64,000 bases of DNA from Absidia repens (taxonomy: Eukaryota; Mucoromycota; Mucoromycetes; Mucorales; Cunninghamellaceae), in NCBI GenBank assembly GCA_002105175.1, contig MCGE01000001.1:3472001-3536000 (forward strand). The letters are read 5' to 3'. Position numbers and translations under genes: made by a program. Positions 24,301 through 34,245 of the stretch are shown piece after piece. Numbering within the stretch: position 1 is the stretch's first letter; the number at the start of each line of letters is the position of its first letter. The notes beneath the pieces were generated by a model. It searched no databases. It saw only the letters and a program-made list of their open reading frames with translations, and was not told the DNA's origin.

Positions 24301-27300
24301 GGTTCTTGGTCTTTTTTGGCGAATGGGTGTGCCCTCATCAAGATGTCTTTTCGATATCCGAACTTCAAAGCCGGAGCGACAAGAAAAATGCATATGTGGC
24401 CATTCGAGGTGAAGTGTTTGATCTGACAAATTTTGCTCCTCACCATTATCCTCCCGATATCATCCCTACAAGCTCTCTCTTTGAATACGCTGGTACTGAT
24501 ATCACTGCTCTCTTCCCAGTGCAAGTCTCCTCTCTCTGTGAAGGAACGAATGTGCCTGTATCACCTTATGTGTCTTTGGATTATCAAGTCAATCTGACGG
24601 ACAAGAATGCTCAATATCATGATTTCCGGTATTCGTCCGAAGACTACAAGCCCAACTGGTACTACGATCAAATGACAATGCTGCGACAACAATACAAGAA
24701 AGGCAACATGGGTTATGAATACAAGGCGATCTCGGACCAAGCAAAAGAGGCCACTTTGGTGAATGGAATCAAGATGACTCGCAACTGGGCCGTTTTAGAC
24801 AACCGTGTGTATGATCTCTCCTCTTATATTCTTGGAGGACGATATACAAAGGCACCAAATGGGGAACAACCTCCTGGAGATATCAATGTCAATTTTATGG
24901 ATGATTCCGTTGTCAATCTTTTCCGTACCATGTCCGGCTCTGACATCACCAATCAATTCAATGACCTGAATCTGGATTCTGCCATCAAACAACGCCAACT
25001 GGTCTGTCTTCGAAACCTCTTTTATGTTGGTATGCTGGACTCTCGAAACTCACCAAAATGTCAATTCTCTACGTATCTGTTGTTGATTGTTACTTGTTTG
25101 TTGGCAAGTATTATCTTATTCAAGTTCCTAGCAGCTTTACGTATTGGTGGGACTCGTGCGCCTGAAGAACATGAAAAATTTGTTATTTGCCAAATCACTT
25201 GCTATACCGAAGACGAAGAATCTCTACGCAAGACGGTGGACTCTATTGCCAAACTTACCTACGATGACAAACGCAAGTTGATGTTTATTATATGTGACGG
25301 CATGATTGTCGGCAGTGGCAACGATCGACCTACGCCCCGAATTGTACTGGATATCTTGAACGTAGATGCTCAAGTGGATCCTGAACCTCTCTCATTTGTC
25401 TCAGTTGGTGAAGGTCAAAAGCAACACAACATGGGCAAGGTGTATTCTGGTCTTTACGAAGTCGGTGGTCATGTGGTACCTTATCTCGTGGTCGCCAAAT
25501 GTGGTAAACCAACTGAACGTCAAAAACCTGGCAACCGTGGCAAGCGGGATTCCCAGCTGATTCTCATGCAGTACCTGAACCGTGTCCATTTCGACGCTCC
25601 TATGAACCCTCTGCAATTGGAAATCTATCATCAAATGAAAAACGTGATTGGTGTAAACCCTGGCTTTTATGAATTTGTGCTCATGGTGGATGCTGACACT
25701 GAAGTGCTTCCAGATGGCTTGAACAACTTGGTGTCTGCTGCTGTGCACGATTCCAAGATTATTGGTATTTGCGGCGAAACAACTCTATCCAATGAAAAGG
25801 ATACATGGGTGACGATGATTCAGGTGTACGAATACTTTATCTCTCATCATATGATCAAGGCGTTTGAATCACTCTTCTCCACTGTCAGTTGTCTTCCTGG
25901 ATGCTTTACTATGTATCGTGTGCGAACGGTGGATGGAAAACGACCTCTTTTTATCAGCAATGAAGTGATCAACGATTATTGTGTCAACGAGGTGGATACC
26001 CTACACAAGAAGAATTTGCTCCATCTGGGTGAAGATCGATATTTGACGACACTCCTGCTGAAACATTTTGCCAACTTCAAAACCAAGTTTACCTCGGACG
26101 CCCAATGCAAAACCAACGCGCCTGATCTGTGGAGTGTGCTTATTTCTCAACGACGTCGATGGATTAACTCGACCATTCACAACCTGGGCGAATTGATGTT
26201 TTTACCTCGGCTTTGCGGCTTCTGTTGTTTCTCCATGCGCTTTATTGTCATTGTGGATTTGATTAGTACTCTCGTGATGCCTGCTTTAGTGGGATACCTG
26301 ATCTACCTCTTCTACACCATCGGCACTTCAACAGATACCGTTCCCATCATCTCCATAGCCACCATTGCCGGCGTGTACGGTCTCCAAGCGTTGTTGTTTA
26401 TTATCAAGCGCAAATGGGAATATATCATCTGGATGCTGGTGTCCATCTTGGCCATTCCTGTTTTCTCCTTCTACATTCCGATTTATTCTTACTGGCACTT
26501 CGATGACTTCTCTTGGGGTAACACTCGTGTTGTGATGGGTGAAAAGGGCAAGAAAATCAAAATGGCGGATGAAGGTGAATTTGATCCCAAATCGATTCCT
26601 ACCATGACCTGGACTGAATACGAAAAAACAATTTTGCAAGACGACTGGAACGATGGTATGTCGCAAATCAGCAGTGCTTATACAAACCAATCCCGACAGC
26701 AACCCCGGAACGCTGGCCCAGTGTCTGAATACGGGTACGGTGGAAGTGGAAGCGATACTATGAGCGTACGTCACACGTTGAATCAGTCTGCACCTATGGA
26801 TCCCCGTACTGCCTCAGGCTTGTTTACAATGGATGGTTCGATGATGATGCCTTCTTCTGGTGGCTCGATGATGATGCCTTCTTCCGGTGGTTCAATGATG
26901 ATGCCCTCTTCTGGTGGCTCGATGATGATGCCTTCATCCGGTGGCTCGATGATGATGCCTTCTCCTGGAGGTTCCATGATGATGCCTGGATCAAATTCGG
27001 TACCTATGCTTCCTTATCCAACGACTCCAGGACAAAACAGATACTCGATGGCATCTGGATCCATGTCAATGCATCAATTGCAACAACCAAAAATGGGAGG
27101 TGGTGGTAGTGGCGGAACAAGCAGACAATCGCTCGCTCTGGATGGGTTTGACGAATCGGGTCCTCCTAATGAAGAAATTCTCCAACACGTCCAGCGTATC
27201 CTCAGCACAGCGGATCTCACCCAAATCACCAAGAAACAGGTGCGTGAACAGTTGCAACAAATTTATGGCATGCCGATGGCACACAGAAAGGATTATATCA

Positions 27301-27350
27301 ACGCCTGTATTGAAAATACTTTACAAGAGCGTATGAAAGGTGGTTATTAG
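21304..27350 (+). CDS. Chitin synthase with N-terminal myosin motor domain (class V/VII type)
   Basis: Three exons: 21304-21602, 21704-23555 and 23640-27350, 1953 aa, normal for motor chitin synthases. The myosin-like head fills residues 1-~720, with P-loop GESGSGKST at ~101-109, directly after the first splice. Two membrane segments follow, then a cytochrome b5-like domain (~950-1050) and another helix. The GT2 chitin synthase core carries VDADTEV, EDRYLTTLLL and the hallmark QRRRW at ~1554, with membrane helices behind it. A DEK_C domain closes the protein. It polymerises UDP-GlcNAc into chitin at the plasma membrane; in other fungi the motor domain helps deliver or tether the enzyme at growth zones along actin. 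The second intron has a 22-base A run right after its donor. A 27-bp minisatellite codes six GGSMMMPSS-type units before DEK_C. Frame is clean over 5.86 kb. Confidence 0.96.
26835..26993 (+). repeat. 27-bp coding minisatellite in chitin synthase
   Basis: Six units of GGTGGCTCGATGATGATGCC-type sequence encode G-G-S-M-M-M-P-S-S, with silent or conservative changes between units; the last unit ends PGS. The array lies in the cytosolic linker between the last membrane helices and the DEK_C domain. It is a likely length-variable site among strains. Confidence 0.9.
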
Positions 27351-27689
27351 TATGTGTGCTTTTTTTTTTTTTTTGGTTAGTTTAGTTTAGTTTAGTTTCG
27401 CACGTAGGTTAGTTTTTTTTTTTTTTTTTTTTTATTTTTATTATTATTTCTTTTACACCCCTCATTCCCCTATATACATTTTTGGTCTACCTCCTTATAT
27501 TTACATTTACATTTTACAATTTATCTCTGTATTTTTTTTTCTTTTCTTTTTTTTTTTATTCTATCAATTATATATCATCTTTTGTAATAAAAATTACATT
27601 AAACATCCTTCATGTATCGAATCACACAATGTATTTTTTTCATAGGAATTGTCCGTCTTTTTTTTTTTTTTTTTGCCCAATGGAGTTGT
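27351..27689. other. 3' flank of chitin synthase
   Basis: T runs at 27361-27374 and 27413-27433 surround a (TTTAG)n-like array at about 27378-27397. No gene. The spacer runs into the head of repeat copy C. Confidence 0.5.
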
Positions 27690-28325
27690 TCAAACCCCGC
27701 CCACGTGAAATATTTATTTTCTCTCTCCCTGCCTTTTTTATTTTTCGGATCTCTTCCTTTTTGATTATTTTTTTTTTGCCTTTTATTTTTTTCTTCACCA
27801 TTCAACTTCTATGGGTCTATGTTGGACTTAGAATAGTATCAGGACTAGTTTGGAAGGGGTTTCAGCTCAGGGATTACAACATACATGGGGAAACGCTTTC
27901 ATTTTGGATTCAGGATTTAGGACTACCATTAGTTGGATTTTTGCAACCTTCATTAGCTTAGTTTAGTGTTAGTGTGTCCATAATTTGCACCTAAAATATG
28001 TTTCTTTTTACTTGCTTTAAAGGAAAATGCATCATTAATGTCTTTCATGTTTTGTACAATACATTCCCCATTCTACCGCTCCTCCTTCAGATTAGTATTG
28101 ATAATAGTGTTGTTTCAATAAAAGATACCCCTTTAGTCTTCCTCATGCCTTATTCTGTAGAATATATTAGTCCTCCTTTTTCCATTTGCACATTTAGATT
28201 AGAATCGACCATTAATAGTCTTACTCATGCTTCCTCCATTAGATCCTCTCATTATAACCGCTCGCTGCAATAAACCCTTCGCCTTTAGTTTTTGTATCTA
28301 CTAATATGCTCCAATAAAAGGTGCT
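27690..28325 (+). repeat. Dispersed 0.6-kb repeat, copy C
   Basis: Third copy of the family at 898-1555 and 5793-6408. The head is TTCAAACCCCGCCCACGTG plus AAATATTTATT, then a pyrimidine stretch. The core follows (TTTCAGCTCAGGGATTACAA, CATGGGGAAACGC, TTGCAACCTTCATTAGCTTAG), and the tail has CAATAAAA and CTTTAGTCTTCCTCATGCC modules. The shared frame is open here from well before the core to a TAG, but it lacks a convincing start codon. Confidence 0.7.
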
Positions 28326-28892
28326 TTTCTTTTTATTAACTATATTATGTTCTATTGGAAAATAAACCAGGTCCATTTTTATAGCAGTTGTTGCCAGAGC
28401 CTTATCAATGACGTTCTCCAACTGACATACATTATATATATAAAAAATCCAATCATTTACTATCTAGAATATGCAGTGCGTGTAACTGTCACTATATTGC
28501 ATTTTCATTGCTTTCTAGCTCATCTATGACTATTTCCCTCACACTCCGCAGAAGGTCTGCCGTTTGCACTTACACGGTTCGGAAGCCACTCCTGCTTTGA
28601 CCCTGACAGATGGAACCCTTTTTTTATTTTTTTATTTTTTGACATGTCCACTGATTGATATCATATTAAAACACACATGCACAACCGCAACCACACTCAT
28701 ACAAAACACAACCACCATCCGGATACAGTCATCATCACACCATCAATCCACAAAACACATCAATACAATCAAAAGTCAGCACAGTAAAAAAACAAAATAA
28801 AAAAGAAGGATCATAAGACTAATGATATTATTTTTTTTCATAATGATTCATAATTTATTTTGATGTAAAGACAAAAGAAAAAGAATGTAAAT
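28326..28892. other. Spacer between repeat copy C and eS10
   Basis: AT- and CA-rich sequence (CACACATGCACAACCGCAACCACAC-like at about 28672-28760) without a supported gene. It includes the 3' UTR side of the minus-strand eS10 gene. Confidence 0.45.
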
Positions 28893-29821
28893 TTATTCGC
28901 GACGACCACGACCTGCAAAAAAAAAAAAAAAAAAAAAAAACACACAACATCATCGTTAGATCGATTCATCATCATGTGGGTCGGGGGAATTTTTTTTATA
29001 TGCGCTTACCGAATCCACCACGGAATTCAGGCTTGAAGTCACCGGAAGCACCTTCCTTGCGGCGGTAATCATCACGATCACCACGAGGACCACGACCACC
29101 TTCACGGCCTTCACCGACTAGTAATGACAAAGAAACGAGGTTAATAAATGATATATAATCGAAATCTGAGATTCTAACATCAATCATGAATCTTCCCCTC
29201 CCCTCTTTTTCTTAGAAAAAAAAACAAAACTTACAAGCACGACGAGGAGCAGCGGGACGGGCAGCCTTCTTCAAAGTAGCAGGGACGATTTCAGTGGGCA
29301 AGTTGAGATCTAATAATATAAAAGTGAATTTTTTTTTTAGTTGACCATGATATAAAAGTAGAGGAAGTCGGTATGGGGGTGGGGGAAGGAGGGGCAAAAA
29401 GAAATAATAGATGTATATGTGTGGTCACTTACATTCACGGAGATAATCGATACCTTCATCAGTGAGAGTATAGTAGTAGAATTGCCACGAGAATTGGGTC
29501 TTGACGTAACCCTTGGAGGTCAAGGATTGCATGGACTTGATGACTTCCAAGTTGGGAACATTGATTTCGGGATGCTTGGGAAGGTTGAAGTCCTTGGCAG
29601 CAACTAAGGCACCATCTAAATAAATTTTCAAAAATAAAAAATAAAAAATAAGGTTAGAGTTACCATATGTATGTATAGGTTTGGAGGGTGATAGTATGTC
29701 GAGTCCTGCAACTACCGACCGACCACAAGAATAAAAAAAAACGTGGTTGTGCTTGTACTAAATCTTTACCTTTGAAGAGGGTTTCGTAAATGGCCTTACG
29801 GTTTTCCTTTTGAATAAGCAT
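28893..29821 (-). CDS. RPS10: 40S ribosomal protein eS10
   Basis: Five exons: 29821-29770, 29615-29433, 29309-29235, 29117-29010 and 28912-28893; they sum to 438 nt and give 145 aa. The start MLIQKENRKAIYE and the blocks DFNLPKHPEINVPNLEV, QSLTSKGYVKTQF and LTDEGIDYLREYLNLP match eS10 proteins closely. The C-terminal tail is Arg/Gly-rich (GRGPRGDRDDYRR) and ends GRGRRE. eS10 sits in the 40S head near the mRNA entry and at the collided-ribosome interface. Four GT-AG introns of 97-154 bp cut a short gene, the last one carrying a long T run before its acceptor. Identity is secure. Confidence 0.97.
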
Positions 29822-30557
29822 ATTTATTTATGGAAGACTATATATATATGTATAATAAAGAGAAAAAGGGGATCAGTCAAGAGGTCATTAATGAAACACA
29901 TTCATTTATCCATGAGTTGCCCTTTCCCTGCCACCCGTCATCCCTTTGATGATCACAAAAAAACTCGAACAAAAGAGACAATGAGGTTGTGTGTACGAGG
30001 TAATACGGATGGATGAATGCAATGGATGAAGGATGGATGGATGAAAGGACAGTGGATCAATGGTCATTTCACTTACGGATGCTGTGGTGGAAGAGAAGGA
30101 TTTTTTTAATTGTGCATGCGGCCTATGTGATTTTGATTCTCGAAAAAAAAAAAACAGCCCAGCCCAGCACGTTTTCAATCCCCGCTTTTTCGCTTTTGAC
30201 ATTACTAAAATCAAATCAATCGACATAATATCATTCGACCAAAAAAAAAAAAAAAAAAGTAGTAATCATAGTATGTTTATTGAGATAAAGTGTATATAAA
30301 AAATAATGAGAGAAGGAATTAAATAAATAAATAAAAATAGGCAAAGGAAGGAGGGGAGAGGAAGAGGGAAAATAGGATATCACAAAATGGCAGGAAGATT
30401 AAAAAAATACAGAAGCTATAACTAAGGGAGGGGAGGGGTGGAAAATAACATATACTAATAAATAAAAGAAGGCCCAAACCAAAACTGTACCGGCAGTTCA
30501 TATATCTTGCTTGATGAATTTCGTCACCATACAAATAAATAGAGGAGGAGGTGTCAT
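29822..30557. other. eS10 promoter side and 3' flank of the coiled-coil gene
   Basis: No gene. An A run lies at 30241-30258 and purine-rich low complexity at 30300-30440. The motif AATCCCCGCTTTTTCG at 30177-30192 is annotated separately. Confidence 0.5.
30177..30192 (+). promoter_or_regulatory. Candidate promoter motif AATCCCCGCTTTTTCG upstream of eS10
   Basis: Sixteen bases almost identical to 60456-60472, upstream of the mitochondrial carrier gene. It sits 356 bp upstream of the eS10 ATG in reverse orientation relative to the gene. Seen directly; the regulatory role is inference from position and repetition only. Confidence 0.3.
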
Positions 30558-32717
30558 CTACACATGGAGTTTCTTTTTCATCCCTTTCCAAAATGCCGAA
30601 TTATCTCGCCCGTGTAGAGGAGGTTGGCTTTCATGATGCCCCTGCCGCTGCCGTTGTTGATGTTGTTGGCTGTCCAAGTCACCACCAGTACCACTTAACA
30701 TGGATGAAGACGCCGCTGACCATTGTGAAGAAGAGGATGTTGATGTGTGTGTGGTGGGTGCATGGGATGCGCGTCGTCTTATGGCCATTTGCTGTAGTCG
30801 TAATCGTTCCAAAGCATCATGGTCCCAGAGTTTCAGATGATCCAGTTCTTTGGGCATTGATAATCGACTTTGTAGTTGTTCAGTAAATTCCCGGTAGGCT
30901 TCATTCATGGTCGTCGTATCATCATCCAACGTATATCCAGATGGGGCTTGTAATAAAAGTTGTTCCAAAGAAGATGTCAATGCCTGTTGTTCTTCTTCCA
31001 ATTCATCATCATCATCATCGTCGTCGTCGTCGTTGTCACCATCGTTGTCATCCGAGTGTTGGGCCAAATTGGTCATGTGTTTGAGTTCAGGGTCCACTTG
31101 GTCATCGTCTAAAATAGGAAGGGGAGGAAGTGGGATACTTGGAGGTGGACCAGAAGGAGGAGGGATATATCCACTGGGCCATGACACCACATTCGCACCC
31201 GCCTTGCCCTTTCGTCGAGGGAGTGAGTTCCTTGAATGGCGTTGCTTGTTGTTGCTGCTGCCGCGTAATGACGATCTTGAGTAGGACGATGCCGATGAGT
31301 ATCTTGCTAATGCACTATCCTGTTCACTGAAGGCTACGCTGATGGATGATGAACATGCTGAAAGAGCACTATGTGTTGTGGAAGCGTCGTTCGCCAGCAG
31401 ACTGTAGCGTTGTTGTTGCTGTTGTTGTTGCTGCTGTTGTTGTTGTTGTTGTTGCAAGTCCTGTCTATAGTTTCCAGTCAATTCACTGTGGTTGCCATAG
31501 TGTCCGTCGCGATATTTTCGAATCAATGCATCCTTGTCCGCTAGTTGTTGCATCAAGTTGCCAATTTTGCCATCAATTTGCTCTTGTTGCTGTTGACATT
31601 GTTGATTCAAACTGGTGGTCAAAAGGGTCAATTTCCTCGTTTCGTCCTGACTTGATTCCAATTCACTGCAAAGAGTCACGATCATTTGTTCATAACCAGC
31701 CTTGTGCACCTGAAGATCCGCTAATTCTTGTCGTAGGGACACCAATTCTTGTTTTGTTGCCATGTTTGAATTGTCATCAGTTCCGTCAACAATGTCGCCA
31801 CCATCAGCATCGTGATATTCGTCCGTTTCGCTGGCTTGCTGCAATTGTTCGTTGTCGGATATCACGGTGGAAAGCGTTGACTCCAGTTCATGAATCACCA
31901 GATCCTGTTTCAATATCACTTCAGAGAGTTGCTGTACCTTGACGGATTCCAATTCCTTTTGACTGAGCCATCGTTCCAACGTTTGCTTTGTGTCTTGTTC
32001 CATTTGCTTTTGTTCTGATTGACATGAGACCAACTGTTGTTGCGTTTGCTGTAATAGCTGAGCAACCTGCAAATGATGATCAATAAGAGACGGGTGATTG
32101 TCAATGTGGAATAGTTGCTGATCTTCATGGTTTTCACAAGGCGCGCCGAGTGTCATCACGCTATCATCGTCGTCAGTACTACTTTTCAAAGCGACCCGTG
32201 CAGAGAACGCCGATGCCGTTGGATTACCATCTCCATCATTGGGTCTAGGTTCACCTTGTTCAGCGGGAAGAATCGCCATGATCCAGTGCTGTTGCTGTTG
32301 TTGTTGTTGTTGGTCTCCACCCTGGTAGTCAGAAGAGACATCACCCACTTTAATATCCACTCGAGAACGCTGGTGTTGTAGTCTTGTTGCCATGAGATTG
32401 CTGTCGTCATCTTGAATTTGGTGGTGGATTGATGTTCCTGATGATGATGATACTGTAGGTTTCGGAATAGCACGTTCTGTAAGCATAGTTGATGAAGAAG
32501 TGGAAGATGAAGGAGAAGGAATAGGTGCAGGGGCTAGCATGTTGTCTTGAGAATCAAAGGTCTTGTTTAACACAGACACCACGCCTAGGCTTTTTAAGCG
32601 TTGTAATTCCCGTTCCCGGTCGGCATTGCGTCGATTGGTGGCGTTTGCGAGTTTCGAAGAGCCTGGAGATCGCCCTGAACGTTGTTGTGATGACCAATGA
32701 TCAGTCGTGGCTTCCAT
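30558..32717 (-). CDS. Coiled-coil, low-complexity protein; function unknown
   Basis: A single open frame of 719 aa from ATG 32717. Not recognised. The N-terminus is basic (ATNRRNADRERELQRLKSLG). Residues ~210-420 are heptad-rich with many Gln and Glu, consistent with a coiled coil (LLQQTQQQLVSCQ, LRQELADLQVHK). Further on come a poly-Gln tract, a Ser-rich region with basic patches (KQRHSRNSLPRRKGK), a Pro-rich stretch (PPPSGPPPSIPLPPLP), a poly-Asp run, and a C-terminal basic end (FWKGMKKKLHV). No catalytic motif is visible. The Pro-rich stretch could bind SH3 or profilin-like partners, and the coiled coil suggests a scaffold. Both are inference. The gene has no introns and lies between the two ribosomal protein genes. 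Confidence 0.8.
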   Translation of the reverse strand: MEATTDHWSSQQRSGRSPGSSKLANATNRRNADRERELQRLKSLGVVSVLNKTFDSQDNMLAPAPIPSPSSSTSSSTMLTERAIPKPTVSSSSGTSIHHQIQDDDSNLMATRLQHQRSRVDIKVGDVSSDYQGGDQQQQQQQQHWIMAILPAEQGEPRPNDGDGNPTASAFSARVALKSSTDDDDSVMTLGAPCENHEDQQLFHIDNHPSLIDHHLQVAQLLQQTQQQLVSCQSEQKQMEQDTKQTLERWLSQKELESVKVQQLSEVILKQDLVIHELESTLSTVISDNEQLQQASETDEYHDADGGDIVDGTDDNSNMATKQELVSLRQELADLQVHKAGYEQMIVTLCSELESSQDETRKLTLLTTSLNQQCQQQQEQIDGKIGNLMQQLADKDALIRKYRDGHYGNHSELTGNYRQDLQQQQQQQQQQQQQQQRYSLLANDASTTHSALSACSSSISVAFSEQDSALARYSSASSYSRSSLRGSSNNKQRHSRNSLPRRKGKAGANVVSWPSGYIPPPSGPPPSIPLPPLPILDDDQVDPELKHMTNLAQHSDDNDGDNDDDDDDDDDELEEEQQALTSSLEQLLLQAPSGYTLDDDTTTMNEAYREFTEQLQSRLSMPKELDHLKLWDHDALERLRLQQMAIRRRASHAPTTHTSTSSSSQWSAASSSMLSGTGGDLDSQQHQQRQRQGHHESQPPLHGRDNSAFWKGMKKKLHV

Positions 32718-33171
32718 TTAGGTTGTAAAATGAATGAGTGGAGAGGAAATTGGAAGTAATGCAAATGAAAGTAAGGAGGAAAATCGTAAAACGTCGAATG
32801 GTAACAAAAAGTAAATAAAAAAAAAAAAAAAAAAAAGATAAAATATAAAAAGTATAAAAAAAGGAAAATCAAATAATTGGAAATATAAAACATGGGCGGA
32901 TGTTGAATACAATGCAACGGAGACCAATACAAAGATAGTAAAAGATTATCCTCACCAACTGGTAATGTATGCAAATATATCAATCTATGTGCACAAGCAA
33001 TGCGGAATAATAAACAACAAAGGATAATGTTCAATTGTCTTTTATTTCAATGAATAATAGGAGGGGAAGATCATAAACCACTATACTAGTAATAATAAAT
33101 TCCAACATATATTAAAAAAAAAAAAAACTACGGTAACTAACTAATGATCAGGGGTTGTGAGTAAAATCAAT
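32718..33171. other. Promoter side of the coiled-coil gene and 3' flank of uL16
   Basis: Purine-rich on the plus strand, with an A run at 32818-32836 and another at about 33114-33126. No gene is supported. Confidence 0.45.
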
Positions 33172-33822
33172 TTAAACACGGGAAGCCATGTCGAAGTAGT
33201 TGGTAAGGGCACCCTTTTGAGGGACAAACTTGACGTAACAACCATCGGGGAGGAGCTTGCCTTCAGCACGAGCAGTGACATAGTCTTCACGAGCAAGAGG
33301 AGTGAAACCCCACTTCTTGGAGATAATGATCTTTTGTTGACCAGGGAACTTGTACTTGCAACGTCTCAAAGCTTCAATGACAGTAGCCTTGTTGGAGTCC
33401 TTGGAGCGCACAGAGAAAATGATTTGACCAATGTTGACACGAGCGACCAAACCGTTGGGCTTACCGAAAGCACCACGCATACCAGTTTGCAATCTATCGG
33501 CACCAGCACAAGACAACATTTTGTTGATACGGACAACGTGGTAAGGATGGACACGGATACGCATGTGGAAGGAGTCCTTGCCGGAGGTCTTGGTCATGTA
33601 CTTGTTACAACAGATACGACCGGCTTCAAGAGCTTCAGCAGACAATTGTTCGTATTCGTTGGACACCAAGTGAATACAGAGAGGGAAATCGTCAACGTGA
33701 GCCTTCTTACGACCTAAATCGTAAATTCTGATCTTGGCATCGGGAACACCACGACAGTAACGAGACTTGGGGTAAGGCTTGTTCTTACAGTAACGGTAGC
33801 AACGAGCAGGACGGCGACCCAT
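33172..33822 (-). CDS. RPL10: 60S ribosomal protein uL16 (L10)
   Basis: Uninterrupted coding exon of 216 aa from ATG 33822. The start [21 protein letters not shown] and the blocks [31 protein letters not shown] and the C-terminal [13 protein letters not shown] leave no doubt. uL16 lies near the peptidyl-transferase centre and tRNA corridor and is assembled last in 60S maturation. The loop segment [14 protein letters not shown] is intact. The frame upstream of this ATG is open into the intron, but the Kozak-like ATG directly after the acceptor is the conserved start. A 191-bp intron interrupts the 5' leader. Confidence 0.97.
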   Translation of the reverse strand: MGRRPARCYRYCKNKPYPKSRYCRGVPDAKIRIYDLGRKKAHVDDFPLCIHLVSNEYEQLSAEALEAGRICCNKYMTKTSGKDSFHMRIRVHPYHVVRINKMLSCAGADRLQTGMRGAFGKPNGLVARVNIGQIIFSVRSKDSNKATVIEALRRCKYKFPGQQKIIISKKWGFTPLAREDYVTARAEGKLLPDGCYVKFVPQKGALTNYFDMASRV

Positions 33823-33824
33823 GG

Positions 33825-34015
33825 CTATAAATAATAATAACAATGATAGTTTGAGTGAGCTTTTCTCCATCTGTTTGATAAAATCCCCATCCATCCATCC
33901 ATCCATCCAACCATCCAACCATCCATTCATTCATTTATCCATATTCTTCATCGTTGGTGATTCTTCCATATTGCCGTATGGATGGATGCAATGTCTTCCT
34001 TCGACCACGACTTAC
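33825..34015 (-). other. 5' UTR intron of uL16 with (ATGG)n-type microsatellite
   Basis: Donor ACTTG|GTAAGTCG and acceptor TTATAG lie two bases before the ATG. Inside are CCATCCATCCATCCATCC repeats at about 33889-33935. Fungal ribosomal protein genes commonly carry such leader introns. Confidence 0.75.
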
Positions 34016-34245
34016 CAAGTACAGATAATGGAAAAGAGGAAGATCTAATTTGGTAGGCTGGAACGCCCCCCTAATATCCAAAAAAAAAGACCAGCAGAAA
34101 ATATTATTCAAACCCCGGCTGCACACGAATTTTCAAAGCATTTATGCCCCACACAAAATGATAAAAAAAAATAAAAAGAATTGGGAATCTGTCATTTTTT
34201 ATTGAATGGTTCAATAATGGTAGTAATCAACGTTCATCTAATATC
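34016..34245. other. uL16 promoter region
   Basis: Short spacer upstream of the uL16 leader exon. It contains TTCAAACCCCGGC at about 34109-34121, partly like the CCCCGC motif seen at 30177 and 60456. It also holds the 3' flank of the F-box gene. Confidence 0.4.

Noticed and set aside
33823..33930. N-terminal extension of uL16 made of Asp/Gly/Trp/Met repeats
   Set aside because: It is the ATGG-type microsatellite inside the 5' leader intron; the conserved MGRRPARC start directly follows the acceptor.
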